Of a stretch of 41,910 nt of DNA, positions 17,234-26,743 are shown in pieces (position 1 is the first letter of the stretch; the number at the start of each line of letters is the position of its first letter). The DNA comes from Deltaproteobacteria bacterium (GTDB lineage: Bacteria > Myxococcota_A > Polyangia > JAAYKL01), in contig JAQTNF010000032.1 in NCBI GenBank assembly GCA_028713995.1, positions 1 to 41,910 of the forward strand. Reading direction: 5' to 3'. The notes under the pieces are model-generated. The model made no database searches, had not been told where the DNA came from, and saw only the letters and a program-made list of their open reading frames with translations. The translations under genes and the position numbers were made by a program.

Positions 17234-18391
17234 ATGTTGAGGAAGCTCGCACTTGTCCTCGCGGTGGCCGCGCTCTTCGTCCTCCCCGCCGCCACGTCCC
17301 TGGCGCAGGAAAAGCAGGCGGACGAGGGTTTCGTCGGCCTGGGAGCGCAGTTCACCTGGCAGAACTACAAGACGACCCTGCTCGACTACTCGGGCATGGA
17401 CGCCACCCCCGGACTTTCGTCCACGGCTTACGGCGGCCCGAACTTCGGCGGGTCGTTCCTGTGGGGCATCACGAACCAGATCGTGCTTTCTATCTCGCTC
17501 GACCTGGGCGTGGCGAGCCACACGGTGTTCCCGTACCCGGCCAACGGCTCCGGGGACGTTTCATCCGTGACGGCCACGTACTACTCGATCGGCGGCCTGC
17601 TCGGGCTCAAGTACTACTTCTCGGATCCGGCCCCGAACAGCGTGCATCTGTACCTGAGCGGCGGCATCGGCGCCTACTTCGCCGGCACGAACACGAGCGC
17701 CAAGATCGACGACGCCGAGATGGCCCTCAAGGATCAGACGTGTGGCACTAATGACGACCCGGATCAGTGCTGGGATGAGTGGAAGGCCAATCAAGGCAAC
17801 GCCGCGGCGCTGCAGGCAGCGGAGGATTTGGACGACGACGCGAACAGCGCGCTCAAGAAGCGCCTCAACATGATCGGCGATCTCTCGTCGCCCATCGTGT
17901 TCCAGCTCGCCGTGGGCGCGGAGTTCTTCGCCAGCCAGTACTTCAGCATCGGCGCGGACGTGCTCGGCCTCAGGCTGGCGTATGCCTGGAGCAACGTGGG
18001 CAAGGCCGCCGGCACGTCGACCGGCACTTCGGAGGCCTGGTGGAGCGGCGAGCAGAGCTACCTCAACTTCTACATCTATTCGGGCCTGACCATGACCTTC
18101 AACCTGACCGGCGGCGGCGAGGCCAAGAAGGAAGAGCCCCCGCCGACAGATGCGGGCTGGGGCAACCCGGCTCCGCAGCCCGCGCAGCCCACGTGGGGCA
18201 CTCCGGCGCCCACGCAGCCCGCGGGCGGGGGATGGGGTGGTGGTGGCAATTGGAACGCGCAGCCGCAACCTGCCCCGCAGCCGCAGCCTGCCCCGACACC
18301 GGCCCCGCCAGCGCCCGCTCCCGCTCCGCAGCAGCCGGGCTGGGGCACGCAACCTCCGCCTCCGCCTCCGCCGCCCCCTCCGGGCTACTGA
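17234..18391 (+). CDS. Outer-membrane beta-barrel-like protein with Pro/Gln/Gly-rich tail
   Basis: The 385-residue protein has a signal peptide (MLRKLALVLAVAALFVLPAA, likely cut near SLAQ). A strand-rich region of about 270 residues follows, with patterns of OmpA/OmpW-like barrels (FVGLGAQFTWQNY, SVTATYYSIGGLLGLKYYF, VFQLAVGAEFFASQYFSIGA, YIYSGLTMTFNLTGGGE). Residues from about 293 are low-complexity Pro, Gln, Ala, Trp and Gly, ending in a run of prolines and GY. The central insertion (DQTCGTNDDPDQCWDEWKAN) may be an extracellular loop with one disulfide. AAAGGAG before the ATG supports the start. The ligand is unknown. The tail may lie in the periplasm or at the surface. Confidence 0.8.
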   Translation: MLRKLALVLAVAALFVLPAATSLAQEKQADEGFVGLGAQFTWQNYKTTLLDYSGMDATPGLSSTAYGGPNFGGSFLWGITNQIVLSISLDLGVASHTVFPYPANGSGDVSSVTATYYSIGGLLGLKYYFSDPAPNSVHLYLSGGIGAYFAGTNTSAKIDDAEMALKDQTCGTNDDPDQCWDEWKANQGNAAALQAAEDLDDDANSALKKRLNMIGDLSSPIVFQLAVGAEFFASQYFSIGADVLGLRLAYAWSNVGKAAGTSTGTSEAWWSGEQSYLNFYIYSGLTMTFNLTGGGEAKKEEPPPTDAGWGNPAPQPAQPTWGTPAPTQPAGGGWGGGGNWNAQPQPAPQPQPAPTPAPPAPAPAPQQPGWGTQPPPPPPPPPPGY

Positions 18392-18483
18392 TTTTTTCCG
18401 TCCCCTCCCAGGTTTCCGCCACGGCAACGGCAGTTGACTTTTAGCGTGGCGACATTAACTGTATCCCGTTTTACGAAACAGCC

Positions 18484-19575
18484 ATGGCGAAGCGCGACTA
18501 CTACGAAATCCTTTGTGTTTCCCGCGGCGCGGACATGCGCGAGATCAAGCAGGCGTACCGCAGACTGGCCATGGAGCTGCACCCGGATCGCAACCCGGAC
18601 AATCACGAAGCCACTGAAAGATTCAAGGAGGCCGCGGAGGCGTACGACGTCCTGTCCAACACCGAGAAGCGCGAGCTCTATGATCGATTCGGGCACGACG
18701 GGCTGCACGGGCAGACCGGCTTTTCGGGCGTGGAAGACATCTTCACCCACTTCGGCGATGTGTTCTCGGACTTCTTCGGCGGCGACTTCTTCGGCGCAAG
18801 GCGCAGGTCGCGTCCACCTCGCGCGGCGCGCGGCGCGGATCTGCGCTACGACCTCACCATCAGCTTCGAGGACGCCCTGCGCGGTGTGAAGCGCAAGCTG
18901 GACATCGCTCACCTCCACAGGTGCCCGGATTGCGAAGGCACCGGGGCGGCGGCGGGCACGGCCCCCGAAGCCTGCCCGATCTGCGGCGGGCACGGCCAGG
19001 TCGTGCAGCGCAGCGGGTTCATGACGCTCACCACCATCTGCCCGAAGTGCGCGGGTGCGGGCACGTGGGTCGCCACCCCATGCGGACGCTGCAATGGCGC
19101 CGGTCGGGCCCAATATACGAGGACCGTGACCGCCACCGTGCCGCCGGGCGTTGACACGGGCATGCGCCTGCGCCTCGCGGGAGAAGGCCAGCACCCGGAG
19201 AGCAACGGAACGCCGGGCGATCTGTATGTGTTCATCCACGTGGAGCCGCACGAGCTGCTCGAGCGCGACGGTGACGACCTGCACTGCGAGCTCACGGTGC
19301 CCTACACGCGCGCGATCCTGGGCCACACGGCCGAGATTCCGGTCGTCGACGAGGTGGTCCGGGTGGAGATCCCGCGCGGCGTGCAGCCCGGCGACCGGGT
19401 CCGCGTCAAGGGAAAGGGAGCGCCGCACGTGGGGCGCTCCGGCAACGGCGATCTGGTGGTCAGCGTGAGGGTCGCCCTGCCCAGGGAGCCGAGCGAGGGA
19501 GAGCTTTCGCTCCTCGAGCAGATCGAGCGTTTGGCCGCAGCCCCGCCGGAACGGCGCCGCGCGCGCAAGAGTCAT

Positions 19576-19581
<6 letters not shown>
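18484..19581 (+). CDS. dnaJ: Chaperone DnaJ
   Basis: This 365-residue protein has a J domain with HPD at residues 33-35 and a short Gly/Phe-rich linker (DVFSDFFGGDFFGARRR). All four zinc-binding repeats are present (CPDCEGTG, CPICGGHG, CPKCAGAG, CGRCNGAG), followed by the two beta-rich substrate-binding domains. It stimulates DnaK and binds unfolded clients. No dnaK or grpE is adjacent, so it may be a second DnaJ of the genome. TTGACT at 18434-18439 could be a -35, but no clear -10 goes with it. The 3' end overlaps the convergent phosphorylase gene by 6 bases. Confidence 0.95.
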
Positions 19582-20880
<1,299 letters not shown>

Positions 20881-20886
20881 GGGAAG

Positions 20887-20895
20887 AAAATATCA
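20887..20895 (-). promoter_or_regulatory. Extended -10 of the phosphorylase gene, leaderless layout
   Basis: On the minus strand TG-A-TATTTT ends 6 bases before the GTG start at 20880. This places the likely transcription start at the start codon. Confidence 0.45.
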
Positions 20896-20952
20896 CAACG
20901 CAAATTCTTTCGAGCCGAGAGTTTTGCGAGTTGCAGTTCTGACCGAATGAAG

Positions 20953-20966
20953 TTTCACAAGTGAAA
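20953..20966. promoter_or_regulatory. Palindromic operator-like site TTTCAC-AA-GTGAAA
   Basis: A perfect 6-2-6 inverted repeat lies in the 261-base spacer between the leftward phosphorylase gene and the rightward receiver gene. It has the form of a small dimeric-repressor site. No regulator is known, and one copy proves little. Nothing else in the spacer can be named. Confidence 0.3.
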
Positions 20967-21141
20967 GAAACCGGGGCCACCCGCTGGAATCAGGACGTGG
21001 ATTGTCCGCTGGAAAATGGCCAAAATCCGCAAAATCCATGGCAGTGCCCCAGGGCGCGAACCCGGGCATGCTCGTTGCATAAGATCAACACCAGCCCGAT
21101 TTGTACTCGGGGCTCGAAAGTCGAGGAACGAGGACCACGTG

Positions 21142-21669
21142 ATGCCTGCCCTGAAGCGCGAGACCGGACCGAGCGTGCTCGTCGTGGACGACGATCCGAA
21201 CGAGTTGCGTGCGCTCGTCATCGGGCTCAGGCTCGAGGGGTTCGACGCGGCCGGCGCACCGGACGGCTCCACGGCGCAACGTATGCTCGCCGAGAAGACC
21301 TACGCCGCGGCCATCATCGACCTCATGATGCCCGAGATCAACGGGCTGCAGCTGGCGCGGGCGCTGCGGACGAGCTTCCCCGCGGTGATCACGATCCTGA
21401 TGTCGGCATACCACCTCTCTCCCAAGCAGCTGTCGCGCGCGGACACCGGTGCGATGGGTTTCGTGCCGAAACCCTTCCGGTTCGACGAGCTGGTGCGTTT
21501 CATCCGCTCCAAGATCGATCCCAGGGCCGCGTCCGATGCGCCGTTCGAGAGCCGGCGGGGGACACGCACCAGGAACGGCGAGCCCGACTTCTTCCCGCCG
21601 TTCGAGATTCCGTCCAAACGGTCGAGCCAGATCCCGGCCCTCGTCCAGAACGGCGCGACGACCAAGTAA
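21142..21669 (+). CDS. Single-domain response regulator
   Basis: The 175-residue protein starts MPALKRETGPSVLVVDDDPN. Receiver features are all present: acidic pocket Asp16/Asp17, phospho-acceptor Asp60 in AAIIDLMMP, a Ser in ILMSAYH, and the conserved Lys in GFVPKPF. After the receiver (about residue 125) there is only a disordered tail (SRRGTRTRNGEPDFFPPFEI), so it has no output domain and must act by protein contact, like CheY-type regulators. A longer frame upstream exists, but CGAGGA before this ATG and the family start favour the shorter form. No kinase is adjacent. Confidence 0.88.
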   Translation: MPALKRETGPSVLVVDDDPNELRALVIGLRLEGFDAAGAPDGSTAQRMLAEKTYAAAIIDLMMPEINGLQLARALRTSFPAVITILMSAYHLSPKQLSRADTGAMGFVPKPFRFDELVRFIRSKIDPRAASDAPFESRRGTRTRNGEPDFFPPFEIPSKRSSQIPALVQNGATTK

Positions 21670-21690
21670 GCGCGCGCGTCCTTCATCCCG

Positions 21691-21699
21691 TGCTAGACT
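21691..21699 (+). promoter_or_regulatory. Extended -10 of the TSP3 outer-membrane protein gene, leaderless layout
   Basis: TGCTAGACT (TG, one base, TAGACT) ends 7 bases before the ATG at 21707, with no Shine-Dalgarno sequence between. Confidence 0.45.
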
Positions 21700-21706
21700 G
21701 CGCTCC

Positions 21707-22807
21707 ATGGTGCACTGTCTGAACGCCCCGCGAGCCGCGGTCCTTCTCGCCTTCTGCGTGTTCTCGTCCGCGGAAATGGCGAAGGCCGAGGCCCAGGGGT
21801 GGCCGGTGCCGCGGTTCACCGAGCCCCCGCTCGCGCCGGACGCCGGCCACGTGGTCGAGGGAACGGCCGTGGCGCCTGCGCTCTCCTGGCACGCGTCTTT
21901 GACCGCGGGCTACGCGTACGGCCTCGGGGGCGCTGAGCGCGCGTCGCGGGCGAGGGCCGACATCTCATTCGGCCTCGGCCTGCCCTTCGACCTGGAAGCG
22001 GCCGTGGCCCTGCCCGCGGCCATCACCCTCGGCGCGCGCGAGGGAAGCGAGCCCGGCGCAGGATCGCGTCCCTTCGAGGGCATGGGCGAGGACGGTCCGG
22101 CCGTCGGCGATCTCAAGGCCGGCGTGTTGTGGCGCGCCCTCGATTCATCGCGTGGCGGTCTCGGCCTGCTCGTGGGGCTCGAGGCCACGGCTCCCACCGG
22201 CGAGAACGGAAGCCTGATGGGAGAAGGCGGTTTCACGGCAGAGCCGCTCGTCTCGCTCGCGGGACAGATGCTCGGCACGCGGATCTCCTTGAATCTGGCA
22301 TACCGGGTGCGTCCCGAGCATACGACCATCGCGGACGGCCGGGTGTTCGAGCAGGACGACGACCTCGTATGGCGCGCGGGCGTGCGCATCCCGGTCAAGC
22401 ACGACGTGGCGTGGTCGGTCGAGGGCGAGGGCACGGTCGGTTTGTCTACGAGCGAGGGCGCGTGGCCGCCGTCGCAGTCGCGGCCCGTGTGGCTGGGCGC
22501 AGGCGTGGACCTGCCCATCGGGCGGCTCCACCGGTTCGGGCTCTTCGCGGGCGTCGGCGTGGTGGGACGGATGTCGCCGGCGTTCTCCGGCGGGGCGCGC
22601 TTCACGTTCCTGCCGGTGCTGCCGGACGAGGACAACGACGGTGTGGCCGGCGGCGCGGACGAGTGCCCGCTCATCCCCGAGGACGCGGACGGTTTCGAGG
22701 ACTCGGACGGGTGCCCGGATCTCGACAACGACAGCGACGGGTTTCCGGACGACGAGGACCGCTGCCCAAATGAGCCCGCCCGCGAAGGCTCCGCGGACGG
22801 TTGCTGA
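21707..22807 (+). CDS. Outer-membrane protein with thrombospondin type 3 repeats
   Basis: This 366-residue protein has a hydrophobic signal-like start (APRAAVLLAFCVFSSAEMAK). A strand-rich region of about 260 residues follows, like a transporter-type barrel (SLTAGYAYGLGG, FDLEAAVALPAAITLG, RISLNLAYRVRPEH). The end is a calcium-binding TSP3 array from about residue 307 (DEDNDGVAGGADECP, DADGFEDSDGCPDLDNDSDG). In related proteins an OmpA peptidoglycan-binding domain often follows TSP3; here the protein ends right after the repeat at ADGC. This may be a natural short form or a truncation. It starts 38 bases after the receiver gene but seems to have its own promoter. Confidence 0.82.
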   Translation: MVHCLNAPRAAVLLAFCVFSSAEMAKAEAQGWPVPRFTEPPLAPDAGHVVEGTAVAPALSWHASLTAGYAYGLGGAERASRARADISFGLGLPFDLEAAVALPAAITLGAREGSEPGAGSRPFEGMGEDGPAVGDLKAGVLWRALDSSRGGLGLLVGLEATAPTGENGSLMGEGGFTAEPLVSLAGQMLGTRISLNLAYRVRPEHTTIADGRVFEQDDDLVWRAGVRIPVKHDVAWSVEGEGTVGLSTSEGAWPPSQSRPVWLGAGVDLPIGRLHRFGLFAGVGVVGRMSPAFSGGARFTFLPVLPDEDNDGVAGGADECPLIPEDADGFEDSDGCPDLDNDSDGFPDDEDRCPNEPAREGSADGC

Positions 22808-22817
22808 ACCCGCACTT

Positions 22818-24266
22818 TCACAGCCCGAGCTCTTCGATTGCGGCGCGCCATGCGCCGAACCCGCCTCCGGCGCGCTCCGCGGCGACGGCGGCGAGCGCGG
22901 CCTTGCGTCCCGAGTGCGCGAGCTTCCAGTCGAGCCACGACCATCGCGGCGACGTGGGGAGCACGGTCGCGCGGCCGGCGAGCGCGCTTCGCAGCAGGGC
23001 CACGCGGCGGCGGATGACGCCCGGATCGGCCATGGGCTCGCGCGCGAGCGGTGTGCCGGGTTTGGGCACGAACGCCTGCACGGCCACCGAGAGCCTGAGC
23101 CTCGCGTCGAGGGAACGGACGAGCGCGGCCAGCTCGAGCACGTCCTCGTCCTCCTCGGTCGGAAGACCGGCCATGGCGTAGATCTTGAGGTTCCTCGCGC
23201 CCGCCGACGCGGCCACGCTGGCGGCACGCGCGAGGTCGTCGCCCGTGATGCCCTTGCGGATGCGATCGCGCAGGCGTTGCGACGCGCCGTCCGCCGACAG
23301 CGTGATCGTCGCGAGGCCGCCCGCGACCAGGGCCGAGGCCAGGCCCGGAGTGAGGCGATCGGCCCTAATGCTGGAGAGCGACGCGCGGCGGCCGCGGGCC
23401 ACGACGGCGCGCACGATATCCTCGATCTCCGGGTGGTCGGTCACGGCCGCGCCCACGAGCCCCACCCCGGGCGCGCCCTCGGTCACGGCCGCGAGGATGC
23501 GCGCCGCAGGCACGGCCCGGAACACGCCTGCTCCGCCGGATCGCCGCGCGAGCACGCAGAATGCGCAGGCCCTGGCGCACCCGCGCGTCGCCTCCACGAG
23601 GAAGAGATCTTTGAGCTCGGCGGCCGAAGACCAGGTGGCGGCGAACGCCGGCAGCACGCCGACGGGCGCCACGGCCGGCTCGGGCGGCTCAGGCTCAAGA
23701 AGCGATCGCCACAGCCCGCACCGCGACGTGCCGATGGCGTCAAGGAATTCGTCGCGACCCCGGGCCGACACAATCGCCTCGCCGAGCGGTTCGAGCAGCT
23801 CCTCGGCCTCGCCCACGACCACCGCGTCCGCGAAGGGCGCGACGAGCCGCGGGTCGAGCGACGTGAGCGGGCCTCCCACGATCACCGGCGGATCGTCCGC
23901 GCCGCGTTCGGCCGCCAAAGGCGAGAGGCCCGCGGACCTAAGCAGGCGCACGAGCCCCTGGAGCTCGGTCTCGCACGACACGGAGAACGCGATCGCGCGT
24001 GCCGCAGCCACGGGCCGTCCGGTCTCGGCCGCGAGGAGTTGCCCCACGCGCCCCGGACCCTCGGCCGCGAAGAACCGCACGCAGGTGAGGCCGGGAAGCG
24101 CGTTCCACGCGCGGTACACGGTCTGGAAACCGAGCGAAGAGACGGCCACGCCGTACGGCGCGGGATAGCCGAGGGCCACGATGGCGGGGGTTTCCCTGCG
24201 GATCGTCCCGCGCTCTCCCGCAAGCAGCGCCGCGCGCCGCGCTCCTGTGCTCAGGGCTCTCCTCAT
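22818..24266 (-). CDS. Radical SAM protein with B12-binding-like N-terminus
   Basis: The 482-residue protein has an N-terminal part resembling a cobalamin-binding/Rossmann module (PPVIVGGPLTSLDPRLVAPF, ADAVVVGEAEELL). A radical SAM core follows, with the cluster motif CARACAFC (C-x3-C-x2-C) in VEATRGCARACAFCVLARR. The barrel continues to IYAMAGLPTEEDEDVLELA. These enzymes cleave S-adenosylmethionine to start radical chemistry. The substrate cannot be assigned; YgiQ-like and methylthiotransferase-like relatives share the layout. TATACT lies 8 bases before the ATG and no ribosome-binding site is seen. Confidence 0.85.
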   Translation of the reverse strand: MRRALSTGARRAALLAGERGTIRRETPAIVALGYPAPYGVAVSSLGFQTVYRAWNALPGLTCVRFFAAEGPGRVGQLLAAETGRPVAAARAIAFSVSCETELQGLVRLLRSAGLSPLAAERGADDPPVIVGGPLTSLDPRLVAPFADAVVVGEAEELLEPLGEAIVSARGRDEFLDAIGTSRCGLWRSLLEPEPPEPAVAPVGVLPAFAATWSSAAELKDLFLVEATRGCARACAFCVLARRSGGAGVFRAVPAARILAAVTEGAPGVGLVGAAVTDHPEIEDIVRAVVARGRRASLSSIRADRLTPGLASALVAGGLATITLSADGASQRLRDRIRKGITGDDLARAASVAASAGARNLKIYAMAGLPTEEDEDVLELAALVRSLDARLRLSVAVQAFVPKPGTPLAREPMADPGVIRRRVALLRSALAGRATVLPTSPRWSWLDWKLAHSGRKAALAAVAAERAGGGFGAWRAAIEELGL

Positions 24267-24274
24267 GCGGGCCG

Positions 24275-24280
24275 AGTATA
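24275..24280 (-). promoter_or_regulatory. -10 TATACT close to the radical SAM gene start
   Basis: On the minus strand TATACT ends 8 bases before the ATG at 24266, a leaderless-type layout. Confidence 0.4.
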
Positions 24281-24308
24281 CGGCGAAACGGGTGGGGAAT
24301 CGCCCTCC

Positions 24309-24338
24309 TTGCCCGCATCGCGGCGACTTTGGTATAAG
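24309..24338 (+). promoter_or_regulatory. Promoter of the NtrC-type regulator gene
   Basis: TTGCCC (24309-24314) and TATAAG (24333-24338) are 18 bases apart. They precede a leader of about 50 bases with a ribosome-binding site for the GTG start at 24398. Confidence 0.45.
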
Positions 24339-24397
24339 AGCCCCGTCACCTCATGACCGGAAGCCCGGGACCTCGCGGGGGCTCTAGGAGAGCGCAA

Positions 24398-25744
24398 GTG
24401 GCTCGGATCCTCATCGTCGACGATCAGAAGAACATGCGCACGACGCTCGCGATCATGCTGCGCAACGCGAGCCACGACGTGTCCGAGGCCAAGGACGGCG
24501 CGGACGCGTTCCAGGCGATCGACGACGAGGCGTACGATCTCGTCATCACCGATCTGCGAATGGGCAAGGTGGACGGCATAGACGTGCTCCGGCGAGTGCG
24601 CGAGGCCTCGCCGCTCACCGAGGTCATCGTCATGACCGCTTACGGCACCATCGAGTCCGCCGTGGAGGCCATGCGGCTCGGCGCCTGGGACTACATCCAG
24701 AAACCGTTCACCGACGACGAGCTCCTCGTCAAGATCGACAAGGCCCTCGAGCGCCGGTGGCTGTCGGGCGAGCTGTCGGTGCTCACCCAGGAGTTCAAGG
24801 AGCGCTACAGGTTCGAGAACATCGTGGGCAGATCGCAGCCCATCCGCGAGATCCTCTCCCGCGTCATCAAGATCGCGCCGACGGACACCACGGTCCTCAT
24901 CACGGGCGATAGCGGCACGGGCAAGGAGCTCATCGCCAAGGCGATCCACGCCAACTCGAAGCGCGCGAACCGCATGTTCGTCCCGGTCAACTGCGCGGCA
25001 ATCAGCGAGACGCTGCTCGAGAGCGAGCTCTTCGGCCACACGCGCGGCGCTTTCACCGGCGCCGTGAGCACGCGCAAGGGGCTCATCGAGGAGGCGGACG
25101 GAGGCACCTTCTTCTTCGACGAGATCGCGGAGACCTCCTTGTCGTTCCAGGCCAAGCTCCTGCGCGCCATCCAGGAGAAGGAGATCCGGCGCGTCGGCGA
25201 CAACAAGGCCATCCACATCGACGTCCGCGTCATCGCCGCCACCAACCAGGACCTGCAGAAGGCCATTGCGGAGAAGCGTTTCCGCCAGGATCTCTACTAC
25301 CGGCTCAACGTGGCGCGCTTCTTCATCCCGCCGCTCAACGAGCGGCCCGAGGACATTCCCATGCTCGTCGAGCATTTCCTCAAGAAGTTCTCGAAGCGCA
25401 TGGGCCGCACCGTGCGCCTGGGCGAGGGCGTGATGGAACGCCTCATGTCCCACAAATTCCCTGGCAACGTGCGCGAGCTCGAGAACCTGGTGGAGCAGGG
25501 CGTGGCCCTCACGATCGACGGCGAGATGCGCATCGGAGACCTCGCGCAGGGCGAGGACACGGTGACCATGGAACGCCAGGGGCTCGAGGACATCATCGCC
25601 GTGGCCGAGCGCCAGGCCATCCAGGCCGCGCTGGTGCACCACAAGAGCACGGAGAAGGCGGCCGAGGCCCTCGGACTGTCGGCCACCACCTTGTGGCGCA
25701 AGATGAAGAAGCTCGGCATCGAGAACCCGAACCGGCGGCACTGA
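24398..25744 (+). CDS. NtrC-family sigma-54-dependent response regulator
   Basis: The 448-residue protein has a receiver domain (Asp8/Asp9 pocket, phospho-acceptor Asp52 in LVITDLRM, Lys in QKPF) and an AAA+ domain with Walker A GDSGTGKE and the sigma-54 contact loop GAFTGA intact. The C-terminal Fis-type helix-turn-helix is AAEALGLSATTLWRKMKKLG. It should activate sigma-54 promoters when phosphorylated. The start is GTG at 24398, chosen because TAGGAG lies 7 bases upstream and the receiver begins at once (VARILIVDD); an ATG at 24353 would add 15 residues. The kinase encoded at 26740-28692 is a likely partner. Confidence 0.95.
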   Translation: MARILIVDDQKNMRTTLAIMLRNASHDVSEAKDGADAFQAIDDEAYDLVITDLRMGKVDGIDVLRRVREASPLTEVIVMTAYGTIESAVEAMRLGAWDYIQKPFTDDELLVKIDKALERRWLSGELSVLTQEFKERYRFENIVGRSQPIREILSRVIKIAPTDTTVLITGDSGTGKELIAKAIHANSKRANRMFVPVNCAAISETLLESELFGHTRGAFTGAVSTRKGLIEEADGGTFFFDEIAETSLSFQAKLLRAIQEKEIRRVGDNKAIHIDVRVIAATNQDLQKAIAEKRFRQDLYYRLNVARFFIPPLNERPEDIPMLVEHFLKKFSKRMGRTVRLGEGVMERLMSHKFPGNVRELENLVEQGVALTIDGEMRIGDLAQGEDTVTMERQGLEDIIAVAERQAIQAALVHHKSTEKAAEALGLSATTLWRKMKKLGIENPNRRH

Positions 25745-25753
25745 AACCGAAGA

Positions 25754-26743
25754 ATGCGGATCGGCCCGTACGAGATCACGCAGGGCGCGTTTCTGGCGCC
25801 CATGGCCGGGGTCACCAACCCGGCGTTCAGACAGCTGTGCCGCGAGATGGGTGCGGCGCTTTCGAGCACGGAGCTCGTCTCGTGCCACGCGCTCGTCTAC
25901 GTCGCCCGCAAGCAGAGCCACAGGCAGCGCAAGCTGGGTCAAAAAACCTTGGCGCTTGTCGAGCGCTACCCAGGCGAGAGCCCGTTCGCGGTGCAGATCT
26001 TCGGCCGCGACCCCGATGTGATGGCCGAGGCGGCGAAGGTCGCGCAAGGAGAAGGCGCCGAGATCCTCGATCTCAACTTCGGCTGCCCGGCGCGCAAGGT
26101 CGTCAAGGATGGCAGGGGTGCAGGCGCGGCCCTCATGCTCGATCCCGCGCTGCTCGTCCGAGTCGCGGCCGCCGTCGTCGCCGCGGTCAACGTTCCTGTT
26201 ACGGCCAAGATCCGGCTCGGGTGGTCGCCCGCGACCCGCAACGCGCCGCTCGTGGCGCACATGCTCGAGGGCGCCGGCGTGCAGGCTCTGTGCGTCCACG
26301 CACGCACCCGCGATCAGATCCACTCCGGGCCGGTCGACCTCGACACCCTCACCGAGGTGCGCGCGTCCGTGTCGATCCCGGTCGTGGGCAACGGCGGCAT
26401 CCGGTCGCGCGCGGACGCCGTCGCCATGATGACACACACCGGCTGCGAGCGCGTGGCCGTGGGCCAGGCGGCGCGCGGCAATCCGTGGATCTTCGGCGAG
26501 ATCCTGGGCGTCGCGGTCGAGCCCGATCTCGCCGCGCGCGTGCGGGTCTGCCGCAGGCACCTCGCGCTCTTCGCGGCTGAGGCCGGCGAGAGCCGCGCCG
26601 CGCTCGAGATGCGCAAGCACGCCTGTTGGTACCTGAAAGGCTTCCCCGGCGCCGCGTCGTTCCGCAAGAAGCTCGGCACCGCGGTGGACGTGGTCACGTT
26701 CGAGCGCCTGCTCGACGACGTGCTGGCCGAGGGCGATCTCTAG
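25754..26743 (+). CDS. dusB: tRNA-dihydrouridine synthase, DusB-like
   Basis: The 329-residue protein is a flavin-dependent Dus enzyme: FLAPMAGVTNPAFRQLCREM at the start, the catalytic Cys111 in LNFGCPARKV, tRNA/FMN-site LCVHARTRDQ, and VVGNGGIRSRAD. It reduces specific uridines of tRNA to dihydrouridine. Length is normal. It follows the NtrC-type gene by 9 bases, so it is likely co-transcribed. Its TAG stop and the TAG of the convergent kinase gene share the palindrome CTAG. Confidence 0.92.
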   Translation: MRIGPYEITQGAFLAPMAGVTNPAFRQLCREMGAALSSTELVSCHALVYVARKQSHRQRKLGQKTLALVERYPGESPFAVQIFGRDPDVMAEAAKVAQGEGAEILDLNFGCPARKVVKDGRGAGAALMLDPALLVRVAAAVVAAVNVPVTAKIRLGWSPATRNAPLVAHMLEGAGVQALCVHARTRDQIHSGPVDLDTLTEVRASVSIPVVGNGGIRSRADAVAMMTHTGCERVAVGQAARGNPWIFGEILGVAVEPDLAARVRVCRRHLALFAAEAGESRAALEMRKHACWYLKGFPGAASFRKKLGTAVDVVTFERLLDDVLAEGDL

